Positions 1-9,457 of a stretch of DNA of 64,000 nt are shown one piece after another. Source of the stretch: Candidatus Reidiella endopervernicosa (GTDB lineage Bacteria > Pseudomonadota > Gammaproteobacteria > GCF-013343005); NCBI RefSeq assembly GCF_013343005.1, contig NZ_CP054491.1, positions 372,001 to 436,000 of the forward strand, read 5' to 3'. The position numbers were made by a program, and so were the translations under genes. The notes below the pieces were generated by a model, which searched no databases, was not told the DNA's origin, and saw only the letters and a list, made by a program, of their open reading frames with translations. Numbering within the stretch: position 1 is the first letter of the stretch; every line of letters begins with the position of its first letter.

Positions 1-69
1 TGAAAACAATCAGAGCTGCACTAAAGAGTAGTAGCGACAGACCGTACGCCACAGGTGTATAGACAACTA

Positions 70-551
70 TTAATAGATTGTTACGATTTCATAACGCCGC
101 GCACGATCACCAACACCGACCTCAATCTCATCCTCAACGCGGCAACCCAGTAGCGCCCTCCAAGCGGCGCTGAGGGCGTAACGATGGTGATCTCCTTCTG
201 TTCGTGCAGCAGCTTTTAGGCCGCCAGCCGCTGGACCAATAAACAGGTAGCGTCGCGCCCCCTCCTCATCGAGGAGTTCTACCACGGCACCGATAGCCAG
301 CGGCTGCTCCGCTCGAAGAGGCGTGGTTCAAGTTGCCGAAAAACTGCCAGATCCGCCTCGCACTCTGCCACTCGCTGCGCCTGACCCTGTGCAAGATAGG
401 AGGCCTCAAGCCCCAGAGTGTCATACTTATTCTCCGCAACATTTTCATCATCGGTCGCGGTGTTATAGGCGTCCATCGCCGCCTTATTGGCAACACGACA
501 GAGTGCCGTTAAGACCTGCAATATATTTTCATGCAGCTCGCTTTTGTTCAT
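70..551 (-). CDS. GreA/GreB-domain transcription elongation factor-like protein (frameshifted)
   Basis: Two minus-strand frames together read as one Gre-type protein of about 160 residues. The upstream part begins MNKSELHENI and is a helical coiled-coil-like segment with the phrase ENKYDTLGLEASYLAQGQ, typical of GreB-like stand-alone proteins. The downstream part has LFIGPAAGGLK and the C-terminal RALLGCRVEDEIEV...YEIVTIY that resembles the FKBP-like Gre C-terminal domain. Family members act on the RNA polymerase secondary channel, but this short subfamily is poorly characterised. The frames change near 295-300, where the reading RLFERS must switch to QPLAIGAVVELL, so there is a single-base indel (error or decay). 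The start at 551 is chosen because homologous proteins begin with MNK; no strong ribosome site is seen. Confidence 0.65.
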
Positions 552-652
552 CACGGATGGCTTACGACCTATCGATAAGGGAGGCAGCGTCGGCACACAT
601 TGCGACATCCACTGTTAAATCTTTCATACATGAATGTGTCTGCAGCTCAAAT

Positions 653-1040
653 CTATTCGGCACGCAAATATTGACCAACCACGGCATCATCCCTGATCAA
701 CTCAGCCTGCTGACCATCACCGCTTACACGCAGCGTAAATTGCTCCTCAATGCTGCTGTCTGTCGCCAACGCACAGGTCATACCGATTGTCTGTGCATCG
801 ATGCCGGCCCAGAAACAGCGCCGAGCCGCCCCGGCAAGCTCATGAGAAACAGCCTCACCCGACGCGGTTTCAGCAAAGATCGTGGCACGCCCTCAAAATC
901 CACCTCGATACGTGCGAACTCCGCTGCCACCTCAACAGCGGTGGTCTCGGCAACGCGCCAGTTTGCCGCCCCAGGATGTGCAGAGCAGGCGGTCAGCAGC
1001 GCACCCGCGCAGGGGACATCAGCAGACGGATTGGATTCAT
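653..1040 (-). CDS. Small lipoprotein of unknown function (frameshifted)
   Basis: The minus strand holds a short secreted protein spread over three frames. It starts MNPIRLLM, needs a one-base correction near 1015-1020 to run into GALLTAC (a lipobox with Cys as the lipid site), continues through SAHPGAANWRVAET and VEVAAEFARIEVDF, and needs another correction near 890 to run into FAETASGEAVSHELAG and end QYLRAE. Corrected length is about 128 residues. No domain is recognised. The two indels make the annotation dependent on either sequencing error or gene decay; the continuous amphipathic reading across both breaks supports one original gene. Confidence 0.45.
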
Positions 1041-1411
1041 ATTGGCAAGACTCAGGCGGTTGCATGGACGGGAAAATCGCATTGTAACACCCGCCTATAC
1101 ACCTGAGTTTTTCGAGGTTATTAAGACATTCATCATCTAGGGGCTATTTGAAGTCATATCCCTATACTCGATCCACGGCAGCACGATAATCACTGCCAAT
1201 GAGCTAGCCCGAACACCTCCCGGATTGCTCGACTTGATGGGAGAGCACGGTTCGGCCGCGATCACGTATCCGCTCACACGTTCTTCCTTCAGGCAGTGAC
1301 TTCCATCACCCTTCAGGTCTAACTCAGTGATTAGACAGCGAATTTCGGCATGAGTCTAAGCAAGCAACCTTTTGGGTTATGACCACATTTTATATTGGAA
1401 GGAAATAGACA
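1041..1411. other. Intergenic region upstream of the sulfur globule protein
   Basis: No gene is visible in these 371 bases. They presumably carry the promoter of the sulfur globule gene. A GGAAGGAA ribosome-binding sequence sits at 1397-1404, eight bases before the ATG at 1412. I could not assign a convincing -35/-10 pair. Confidence 0.5.
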
Positions 1412-1822
1412 ATGAAGATGATCAAGGTAATGGGCGCCGCAGCCCTTCTCTGTGCAGCCACCGCAACTCAGGCATGGTGGGGACCGTTCAACAACAATGG
1501 TTGGGGCAATGGCAACAACAACGGTTGGGGTAACGGCAACAACAACGGCTACGGTAACGGCTATGGTGCTGGTGACGGCGGCGGTGACTTCGGTTTCAGC
1601 ATGAACGGTTCAGGCCGTGGTAATGGCTCAGGCTACGGTAACGGCGCAGGCAACAATGCCTATAACGGTTACAACGGTTATAACGGCAACAACGGTTACG
1701 GTGGTTACGGCGGCGCTCCTTACGGTTACGGCGCTCCTTACGGCTATGGCGCACCTGCTCCTTACGGTTATGGCGCACCTTACGGCGCAGCACCTGCACC
1801 AGTAGCACCTCCTGCACAGTAA
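1412..1822 (+). CDS. Sulfur globule protein-like, Gly/Asn/Tyr-rich secreted protein
   Basis: This 136-residue protein has a signal peptide ([21 protein letters not shown], cleavage after about residue 21), then [10 protein letters not shown] and a low-complexity body of [13 protein letters not shown] and APYGYG repeats. That composition and the WWGPF start of the mature chain match the sulfur globule proteins (SgpA/B/C) that form the envelope of periplasmic sulfur granules in purple sulfur bacteria and sulfur-oxidising symbionts. It would be exported by Sec and assemble around stored S0. A strong GGAAGGAA ribosome site precedes the start and a canonical terminator follows 22 bases after the stop, so it is a single-gene transcript. 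Low-complexity proteins can mislead, so the exact Sgp class is open. Confidence 0.75.
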   Translation: MKMIKVMGAAALLCAATATQAWWGPFNNNGWGNGNNNGWGNGNNNGYGNGYGAGDGGGDFGFSMNGSGRGNGSGYGNGAGNNAYNGYNGYNGNNGYGGYGGAPYGYGAPYGYGAPAPYGYGAPYGAAPAPVAPPAQ

Positions 1823-1843
1823 GTTCACTGTTCAGCAATAGAG

Positions 1844-1868
1844 AGCGGGGCCAATGGCCCCGCTTTTT
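1844..1868 (+). terminator. Rho-independent terminator of the sulfur globule gene
   Basis: Perfect 9-bp GC-rich stem AGCGGGGCC / GGCCCCGCT (1844-1852 with 1856-1864), loop AAT, followed by a run of five T at 1864-1868. Confidence 0.9.
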
Positions 1869-2029
1869 ACCCAATCATCACCCATCGCCCGACAGTTTTA
1901 AATCGGCCTACCCTCTCCCGCGGCCACCGCACCCGTCGATTCTCTCATCTCTAAGTACATAGTCACGCCCTCCCATCCAACATAAGATAGGGCCACGGAA
2001 GAAGCGTTACCCCGACAAGAGGATGCCCC

Positions 2030-2611
2030 ATGTTTAAGTATTTAAGCCGAACACTGCTCACCGGCTTTATCACCCTGCTGCCGATCGTACTCACCATCTA
2101 CCTGCTCTACTGGCTAGCAATGACCTCTGAGGAGCTAATGGGCGGACTACTGAAACGGGTACTGATCGAAGATGTCTACTTCCCCGGTCTCGGCATGCTG
2201 GTCGGTATCGTGGTGATCTTTTGTCGGTCTGATGATGAATGCCTATCTGGTCCGCCAACTCTTTGGCCTGGGTGAGAAGCTGCTCTACCAGCTGCCACTG
2301 ATCAAATCGGTCTATCGCGCCTTTCGTGATTTCTTCGATTTCTTCTCTCCGAAGAAGAGGACTGGGACAGGTCGTCGCCGTTACCATTCAGGGCATGGAG
2401 CTGGTCGGCTTTGTCACCCAGGAGGAGCAGGAACGCCTGCCCCTCATTCAGAGATCGTGGCTGCGTACTGGTCTATCTGCCGATGAGCTACATGGTCGGC
2501 GGCTACACTGTGCTGGTACCAAAGGATGAACTGCGTCCGCTACAGATGAGCCGTGATGAGGCGATGCGCTTCGTCCTCACCGCAGGCATCACCGGTAAAA
2601 ATATCGATTAA
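2030..2611 (+). CDS. DUF502 family membrane protein (frameshifted)
   Basis: Three overlapping plus-strand frames make one DUF502 protein of about 193 residues. The N-terminus MFKYLSRTLLTGFITLLPIVLTIYLLYW is the typical first transmembrane helix of the family, followed by a second helix (YFPGLGMLVGIVVIF), then the conserved LPLIKSVYRAFRDFFDFF and the C-terminal VLVYLPMSYMVGGYTVLVPKDELRPLQMS. Indels near 2225, 2350 and 2455 break the frame. The family is widespread and has no established function. It stands alone between the sulfur globule gene and a convergent DUF4399 gene. Confidence 0.8.
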
Positions 2612-2624
2612 CCATTTTCACAAT

Positions 2625-3053
2625 CTACCTAACATGGACGGTGATCTTCTCCGACACCACCGGCGGCTGGTGTGGGATATGGCTCTTATCGCCGACGATC
2701 AGCTGCAGGGTGTGTCTACCCGCTGAAAGCTCGATGGTCGTCTCAGTCTGTCCACCGCCAAAGTGTTTGTGGTTGGCGTCGGACGGGAGTGGTCTATCCA
2801 GCGCTGGAAGATCCATTACATCCACCAACAGATGGTGGTGGCCTGTTTTGGCCTTTTCGACTCCAGCGGGTGCAACCCCCATACCCTGCAAACCGAATTT
2901 CACAGTCACCGGACTACTCACACGTTCACCGTTGGCGGGTGAAATGATGTAGACCTGTGCACCTTCGGGTGATGGTGTTTGATCAGCGGCCGACGCGAGA
3001 GAGATGATTAGTCCGGCCAGCGCTACAACAGCTACGAATGGTTTTAGTGACAT
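2625..3053 (-). CDS. DUF4399 domain periplasmic protein
   Basis: The protein has a signal peptide (MSLKPFVAVVALAGLIISLASA) and a DUF4399 domain with the family's conserved H-rich and repeated motifs: ISPANGERVSSPVTVKFGL, TGHHHLLVD, and HFGGGQTE...LSAGRHTLQLIVGDKSHIPH. The start at 3053 is preferred over the upstream ATG at 3071 because GAGGAGG lies just before it. Mature length is about 120 residues. The function is unknown; the histidines suggest metal or ligand contact, which is only a guess. It is transcribed towards the DUF502 gene, ending 13 bases from it. Confidence 0.85.
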   Translation of the reverse strand: MSLKPFVAVVALAGLIISLASAADQTPSPEGAQVYIISPANGERVSSPVTVKFGLQGMGVAPAGVEKAKTGHHHLLVDVMDLPALDRPLPSDANHKHFGGGQTETTIELSAGRHTLQLIVGDKSHIPHQPPVVSEKITVHVR

Positions 3054-3372
3054 GGGCCGCCTCCTCTTCATTCTTAGACGACTCTACTCATTGAGTCGAA
3101 TGAGATGTGATCGATAAAAGCCTCAATAACCCTGCACTGATAGCACCGGTTGTCCCTTCCGATCGTCCAAACCAAGCATCAGCAACGCAAGTATAGCCGT
3201 GTTTTATGCCATTCCCAGACGGATAGAAAACAGCCAATCTTCAGTACCATTTCATCATCCCTCTCAATCTCCTTCTTCTCTCCACATTTCCTACAAACTC
3301 TCACACTAATCTCCATTACGTGCATAGCGCGATTGCTCTGCAATGTGGCAGCCAACCTACCTGGAGATATCG
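3054..3372. other. Intergenic region between divergent DUF4399 and Spy-like genes
   Basis: About 320 bases with no convincing gene. It must contain the divergent promoters of the two flanking genes. I see no repeat or RNA structure that I can support. Confidence 0.4.
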
Positions 3373-3813
3373 ATGAAAAGTAAACAAAGCACCCTGCTTC
3401 TAATGCTGTGTCTACTCACCCTGCCTTCCATGGCACGCCCACCTGCACATGACTCCATCGATAAAACGCGTGATTGCCAACCGAGTGAGACTTGCCACAG
3501 TACTCAACAACAAAGATCGCAGGAGAGGATGCCCGAAATACTCTCACTGCGTGACGAACAGGTAGAGGAAGTCATGAACATCCTTGAGCGGTCGCACGAA
3601 AAACGCCATGCACTTCAACGTCGTGATAAAGAGCAGCGTCAACTGCTTCATGAAGAGACTGTCGAAGCACTCAAACCACTTCTCAATGAGCAACAGTTAG
3701 CACGCTTTGTCGGCTTTACTGCAGGGATGCGGATGGCCCATCAACGTCCGCCTAAAAATAGAAGGGACCGGTCAGCGAAAATCCACGGCCAGACCAACAG
3801 CTCTGATCATTGA
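3373..3813 (+). CDS. Spy/CpxP-like periplasmic protein
   Basis: A 146-residue protein with a signal peptide (MKSKQSTLLLMLCLLTLPSMA) followed by a charged, helical body. The central part, MPEILSLRDEQVEEVMNILERSHEKRHAL...LHEETVEALKPLLNEQQLARF, has the helical pattern seen in Spy/CpxP/LTXXQ-type periplasmic proteins, which act as chaperones or sensors of envelope or metal stress. A TGGAG site precedes the ATG at 3373. Two Cys residues near residue 35-40 could form a disulfide. It lies 25 bases upstream of a di-haem peroxidase, so the two may be cotranscribed. The family call rests on pattern only. Confidence 0.6.
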   Translation: MKSKQSTLLLMLCLLTLPSMARPPAHDSIDKTRDCQPSETCHSTQQQRSQERMPEILSLRDEQVEEVMNILERSHEKRHALQRRDKEQRQLLHEETVEALKPLLNEQQLARFVGFTAGMRMAHQRPPKNRRDRSAKIHGQTNSSDH

Positions 3814-3837
3814 ATAACAAGAAATAAGGATCATGAG

Positions 3838-4988
3838 ATGAAACTTCGCACCCTGTCGATAATCAGTATGGCCTTGATGTTGAATGTTGGCTGCAATAGC
3901 GGTGGCAGTTCTGGCGTCTCCATTGAGGCCGCGGACACCGCAGCAAGCGACACCAACACCGAAACCATAGATGAAGCCACTGAAACGACTATAACCACCG
4001 ATATCGAGACACTCGGAGGCCTGATCTATAACGACGACAACCTCTCCTCGCCTCCCAGCCAGTCTTGCGCCAGCTGCCACACCATCGGTGTCGGCTTCGA
4101 CGATCCCGATAGTGGCGACCCCACCTCACTCGGCGCTGATGGCAGCAGCATTGGCAACCGCAACTCACCCACCACCGGCTACGCGGCACCCATACCCGAA
4201 CCACAGACTGTTACCCGCACACTGCCGGACGGCACCACACGTCAGGCCTTCATAGGCGGGCAGTTCCTCGACGGCCGTGCCGACACCCTGGAGGAGCAGG
4301 CAAAGGGCCCTTCCTCAACCCGGTCGAGATGAACAACGCCAGCAAGGAGGATGTGGTCGCCCTGGTCAGGGCGTCGAGTTACGCAAGCGACTTTGAGGCG
4401 ATCTTCGGTGCAGGATCACTCGACGATGCAGAGATCGCCTACGACCTGATCGCCGATGCCATCGCTGCCTTCGAACGCACTGAAACCTTCTCGCCCTTTA
4501 GCTCGAAGTTCGATCAGGTGCAGAACGGTACAATCCTCTTCACCCTTGCCGAGGCGCGTGGAGAACGGCTCTTCAATGGTAAGGCGCAGTGCATCCTCTG
4601 CCACAATACCGTAGACATCGACGAGCAACTCTTCTCAGACTTCGAGTTTCGTAACATCGGCGTGCCCGCCAACCCCACACTCATCACCATACTCGGCCCC
4701 TTCATCGACAACGGCCGCGGTGATGTCACCGGTCGCGCGCGCGACAATGGGCGGTTCAGAACACCCACCCTGCGCAACATCGCCATCACCGCCCCCTACA
4801 TGCACAACGGCGTCTTTACATCGCTCACCGAGGTGGTTGAGTTCTACAACACCAGAGACACCACCTTCCCAGACCCACCGGAGGTAAGTGATAACGTGGA
4901 CGATTTTGCGAGTATCGGTGAGCTGGGTTTAACGAATAACGAAATCGCCGATATCGTCGAATTTCTTGAGACTCTCAGCGATCAGTGA
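3838..4988 (+). CDS. Di-haem cytochrome c peroxidase (MauG/CcpA family) lipoprotein, frameshifted
   Basis: The protein begins with a lipoprotein signal (MKLRTLSIISMALMLNVGC) and has two c-type haem sites: CASCH near residue 79 and CILCH in the second half. Conserved family features are visible: LGGLIYNDDNLS, GQFLDGRADTLEEQAKGP, the FLNPVEM motif, GKAQCILCH, and FRTPTLRNIAITAPYMHNGVF with the distal Met region. It would reduce H2O2 or oxidise a partner in the periplasm. The frame breaks near 4312 inside KGP-FLNPVEM, where one base must be added to join the two reading frames. Corrected length is about 383 residues. Confidence 0.85.
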
Positions 4989-5198
4989 GGCATGCTGATG
5001 TTTAACATGTTGCTAATGGGCGCGCATTGGCACCCGCCTGGATAGGCTTTTTACGTAACTGGCAGCCTGAACATACAGCGCTCTTTTTCTAAAGGCTCGC
5101 CCCCCGTGGTCGCTCAACGGGAGTAGTGCTGACTGGCGATTGCTAATACCGCCCCCTTAGATACAGGGCGCGACATTGATCAATATCTGCTAATCGAG

Positions 5199-5654
5199 TT
5201 ATTCAGCCGCAAGCTTCCCGTGGGGATCCTTGCCATCCAGACTTAACTTGATGCCACGAACAGCCGACATGGCGGTATGCACCAAAATCGCCAGCAGCGG
5301 TGCGATGGCAACCCAACCGCCAAAGTTGGCATTCTTGAGCAGTGCCCAGCTGATTACATTGACCTCATAACCGAGCACAAACATCATGCCGCTGTAGAGA
5401 CTGCTGAGGAAGAAGTAGACAAAGAAGGTACCGACAGAGACGATCATATGGTGGCGTACATAATCATCCTTATAACCCACCAGAATGAGGCAATAGAAGA
5501 TGTAGGCGAAGGTGCTGTAGAGGGAGATATTGATACCGTACACGTTCAGATCGGCCAGACCTATGAAGTGCACATTGACCACCAGCACCAGAATCAGCAG
5601 ATAAACCATGGCAGCCAGCCACTCTCTCTTAATACCACTCACAATCACCACCAC
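5199..5654 (-). CDS. Predicted four-helix membrane protein
   Basis: A 151-residue protein with four or five hydrophobic segments (around residues 14-35, 45-60, 70-92 and 112-130) and a short charged tail ending KDPHGKLAAE. No family is recognised. It is an isolated gene in an area with remnants of mobile DNA. The reading frame is intact and its hydrophobic pattern is regular, which supports a real protein. Confidence 0.6.
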   Translation of the reverse strand: MVVIVSGIKREWLAAMVYLLILVLVVNVHFIGLADLNVYGINISLYSTFAYIFYCLILVGYKDDYVRHHMIVSVGTFFVYFFLSSLYSGMMFVLGYEVNVISWALLKNANFGGWVAIAPLLAILVHTAMSAVRGIKLSLDGKDPHGKLAAE

Positions 5655-5793
5655 GCCTTAGTAATCAGACAAAGCGTAATAGTACGCCTCCTAAGGCATG
5701 ACCAACAACCATTCAGTCACCGAATTCATCAAACCGGATTCGGTTAGGACGGTTAAATTCCAGGCAATGCGTTCTTATCTCGATTCGACGCCG

Positions 5794-7527
5794 CTAGGAT
5801 TGCTCTAGCGGCAATCTGATTGTGAACGTTGTGCCCTTACCTGGTTCACTTTCGACACTTAGATCACCGTTGTGATTTTGAATGATTCCATACGAGAGAG
5901 ATAGACCAAGCCCAGTCCCTTCACCCACCTGCTTGGTGGTGTAAAAGGGATCGAATATTCGATGCTGGATATCTTCGGGAATACCACAACCATCATCCGA
6001 CACCTCAATGATTACACTGTCCCTGTCCACTCTTGTTCTGATCGTTATTGTTCCCTGCTTTTCTATCGCATGTGCCGCATTAACAATCAGATTCAGAAAC
6101 ACCTGATTTAATTGCGACGGAATACACTCGACCTTTGGTATTTCACCGTACTCTCGGATCACACTGGCTTTGTATTTAATCTCGTTATTGGCGATATTAA
6201 GCGTAGTATCCAATGCACTCTGAAGATCAGCAAACACCCAGTCGCTCTGCTGATCGACATGTGAAAACTCCTTCAGATATTGAACGATTTTTGTAACTCG
6301 GCTAATACCTTCGTTTGACTCTTTCAATGCATCAATGATGTCATCTTTAAGATACTCAAGATCAAGATGCTCCTTTAAACGCTGGATTGGCTCAAAAATA
6401 GCGGCCTCGTTTTTAATCACTTCATCCGCAGCACCATAAAGATCAAGAAGTCTAAATATCTCGAGAAGATCTACCGATATGGTACTAATGTTTAAATTCA
6501 CATAACCGATCGGATTGTTTATCTCATGAGCCACACCTGCGGCCAACTGACCAACAGAGGCTAATTTTTTAGATTGAAGAAGTTGGCTTTGCGCCTCTTC
6601 AAGCTTCGTTATTAGATTGCTTTTCTCTTCACTGGCATTAGACAACTCCGACTCAATATTCGTTATCTTTCTGATGGTTCCTCTGGCAATTATCGATATC
6701 ATGAATATAACAACGAAGATAATCATAAAATTGACAAAGTAGACGCTCTTGCTCTCTGCAATGGAGTTATTCGAAGAGTTCAGGATATGGTTCTTCTGCT
6801 CCTCAAGGATATGCATATACCGGGAGTCGCTATTTTTGCGAAAGTTTGTTTTGGGCATCCAAGCCCAAGCAAACAGCAAAACTTAACGCGACCGTTTATG
6901 CCTTCGGCGCCCGACCGTCCTGCGTACGTTGCGTAATCACCTCTTCGCGGCTCTACACAACTCCCTCAGTGACTCTACGCCGACATAAAGCCGCTGCTGC
7001 ATCTTCTTCGTCGTTCGCTCGCGCTCTCAACTACGAATATGCAGACGGCGTCGACTATCGCGGACTAACCGCCTTCGCTTCGCTATCCATAGCGGTCAGC
7101 GGTTGATTATCAGTTGCTCCTGTCTCGGCATCACATCGTCATAAAGAATTCTTTTCGATTCGTTAAAATCTTCATCCTCACCCGTCATCGCCAATTCAGC
7201 AGCGTGACGCAACCTGGGGACAATATCGCACACAAGAACGTCCTGCTGGGCAGATCTATTGCGCTCATCTTCGGTGAGCGGAAGGGCAAGAAATGTTTCG
7301 CGTTGGACGGTATAGGTGCTTGCCTGGGAATCGAGCTTCATCAACAGCTCATCGCGCTCAAAGATATCCTCGGTGATCAGCATCTGATTGGTGATTTTTG
7401 AGCGCTGCCTAACCGTCACAATCATGTTACTCATCAACTGCATCTTCTTACCGGAAATAACATTATTTTCCAGATTCTCATAGAGCTTATAAGAGAAGAA
7501 GAAATTGACACCCCATATCATCACCAC
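5794..7527 (-). pseudogene. Sensor histidine kinase interrupted by repeat element copy 1
   Basis: The N-terminal part (7102-7527) has a transmembrane helix and a helical periplasmic sensor resembling four-helix-bundle ligand domains (MSNMIVTVRQRSKITNQML...DDVMPRQEQL). The C-terminal part (5794-6819) continues with YMHILEEQKNHIL, a second membrane helix, a coiled coil, the phosphoacceptor box GVAHEINNP, and the ATPase N, G1 and G2 boxes (LNLIVNAAHA, SDDGCGIP, GEGTGLGLSLSYG). Removing 6820-7101 rejoins the halves in frame as LIIN-YMHILEE. As written, the element's own codons cut the protein. The true N-terminus is uncertain; the frame stays open a little upstream of 7527 without a good ATG. Confidence 0.8.
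6820..7101 (+). repeat. Dispersed ~282-bp element, copy 1 (subfamily A)
   Basis: First of eight near-identical copies. It runs from CCGGGAGTCGC to AGCGGTCAGCG, interrupts the kinase gene, and deletion restores the frame. This copy has three rather than four G at the left end and CCATAGCGG rather than CCATGGCGG near the right end. The left subterminal hairpin is GTTTG-TT-TTGGGC / GCCCAA-G-CAAAC. Confidence 0.9.
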
Positions 7528-7737
7528 CAGAACAAACAGTGAAGTAAACCCTAAATGATGAGTGGGTGGATGACTTTAGAATGTGGCTTTTTCGTTATGT
7601 CGATCGGTCACAAGAATCCAGCGGCTACTATTCCTAGAATAGGGTGACATCTACAATCTGATCTAACTTTAGCTAGTCAATCGTCACTCAACAAGGCCGA
7701 CAAAAAACCACAATAATTAGAGACGACTTTAGACTCA

Positions 7738-8793
7738 CTATAGACCACGAGCGTTGAGGATAAAACCCGGTTCTTTCAATAACCTCTCAATCAGATGCTC
7801 CATCTCCTGACTGGAGACTTCACCACTGCGACAACAGGATGAGCAGAGATTCGCTGCAGTGATCGGCTGGTCTGAGTTGACGACAAAGCGGCTCAATGCA
7901 TCGCCTCCACCCTTAAGAACATCTTTAATTACCAATGGGCTTAACATCCCTGCTGACTCCATCACAGGAAGCACCGCAACATTGTGCAGAGCTGTCAGTA
8001 GCTTGGGTCCGATAAACTGAGGAGGCATCGGCCCACTATTCTGTACCAGCAGACGTTCGGCCGTCTCCCTGTAGAAGTCGAGAAAGCTATTCTCTTTGCG
8101 AAACATCAAAAAGGCGTTGTGAACTTTCTTGTAGACCTTCAGCTTTCTACTCTTATCGTGTTGTACCCAAACCTCGCGTCCAACGGCATAGCCCTGATCA
8201 GGTAACTTAAACTCCGCTGGCTTAAAGATCAGAAAATCGGCATCGAGCCAGATAGCTGTCTCATAACCACGCTCAAGTGCAGCCTGTAAAACAGAGAGCC
8301 GAGCAAGGTCCGTTGCAATAACCCGTTGCTCCTCTGTCTTCTTCAGCAGATGCGCAGGTACGGCATCGAATAGCTCATCCCCCATAAACTGATACTCATA
8401 CCCACAGATCTCACACCAGTCACGAACGGATGAAAGGCAGGACTCAAGCCAGGGATAGGGAAGCGGGGAGTCGCTATTTTGCGAAAGTTTGTTTTGGGCA
8501 TCCAAGCCCAAGCAAACAGCAAAACTTCACGCGACCGTTTATGCCTGCGGCGCCCCGACCGTCCTGCGTACGTTGCGTAATCACCTCTTCGCTGCTCTAC
8601 ACAACTCCCTCAGTGACTCTACGCCGACATAAAGCCGCTGCTGCATCTTCTCCGTCGTTCGCTCGCGCCTCAACTACGAATATACAGACGGCGTCGACTA
8701 TCGGGGACTAACCGCCCTCACTTCGCTCTCCATGGCGGTCAGCGGCGGTGAACAGTGGGACTGGATAACGACCGTCTTGTGCATGGCGGTCAT
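7738..8793 (-). pseudogene. Glycosyltransferase-like protein interrupted by repeat element copy 2
   Basis: The N-terminal codons lie right of the element (8745-8793: MTAMHKTVVIQSHCSP or MHKTV from 8784) and the rest left of it (7738-8463: LPYPWLESCLSSVRDWCEICGYEY...). The combined protein is about 258 residues. The segment AIWLDADFLIF carries a DxD-type motif expected of GT-A glycosyltransferases, which bind a nucleotide sugar through a metal ion. Joining the two parts at the element's usual borders is one base out of frame; this copy has lost one C at the left end, so a single-base error could explain it. A degraded paralogue lies at 11830-12085. Specific sugar or acceptor cannot be told. 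Confidence 0.7.
8464..8744 (+). repeat. Dispersed ~282-bp element, copy 2 (subfamily B-like)
   Basis: Runs from CGGGGAGTCGC to GGCGGTCAGCG inside the glycosyltransferase-like gene. It has the subfamily B right end (TATCGGGGAC, CCCTCACTTCGCTCTCC) but AATATACAG at the position where other B copies have AATAGGCAG. Same orientation as all other copies, opposite to its host gene. Confidence 0.9.
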
Positions 8794-8854
8794 TATGACA
8801 CCAATCAATGTACGTAGGATTACTTAATCAGATTGAATATAGCGACAGAACTTT

Positions 8855-9060
8855 TGTGTAACAAGCATCTGGCTTTTTATAATCGTTCGTGAGAGACCCA
8901 GCACATGACACAGGCGCTGAACGGGATAACTTTCCTGATGCTGTAGAACATAGGTGTACTTAACTCGTGATGTCTGGCGAAGTACGCGGCAGTTCTTTCA
9001 ACCGGCGAACGCATCCTTTTCAGCAGCGATTCAATAATCCCGTAGTAATATCAAAGGTAG
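8855..9060 (-). pseudogene. IS3-family transposase remnant
   Basis: The minus strand contains YTYVLQHQESYPVQRLCHVLGLSRT, which matches the start of IS3-family OrfB (the HxxxYPVxxxCxVLGLSRxxYY motif). Just upstream, in another frame, LKRMRSPVERTAAYFARHHE resembles the end of OrfA (EREILKKAxAYFAxE). Only these fragments survive, with no DDE catalytic core nearby. This marks an old insertion next to repeat copy 2. Confidence 0.65.
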
Positions 9061-9457
9061 GCATTAATTACTCGCTTTTATTTACCCTCATTACAGGGAA
9101 AACTTGGTGAATTTGAGCAAGCTTGTGGAAATGTATACAACTGGTAATACAAAGAGACTCGCTAATCGTTCAGTGTGTGGTGACTGATTATTCACACAGA
9201 ATTGGTATTGAAAAACCCGGATAGTTGTCCGAAACAGTAACTATTCGATATCAGCCAAAGCTTGCATGCTCCTATACACCTACAGAAAGCTGGGATCTCT
9301 ACATGATAAAATCAGCGAACTTGAAGGAGCAAGGCTAATAAGTTTCAAAAAGGTTGATTAAACCAGCTATCAACGAATGGACTCTGTGGGCATTATTCTT
9401 AACAACTGTTAATGACATCCTGCAACTTTCACATTATGCGGGCACACTCACCATTGA
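9061..9457. other. Intergenic region without recognisable gene
   Basis: About 400 AT-richer bases between the IS3 remnant and the GGDEF gene. No open frame, RNA gene or repeat could be supported; it is probably decayed mobile DNA. Confidence 0.4.

Noticed and set aside
323-1087. A 254-codon plus-strand ORF
   Set aside because: It is antisense to the Gre-like protein and the lipoprotein, both of which show family or signal features on the minus strand.
6846-7106. ORFs on the plus strand within the repeats, ending in the peptide SLSMAVSG, as a small protein family
   Set aside because: They have no ribosome site, differ by frameshifts between copies and are cut by a stop in subfamily B. They are repeat-derived, not genes.
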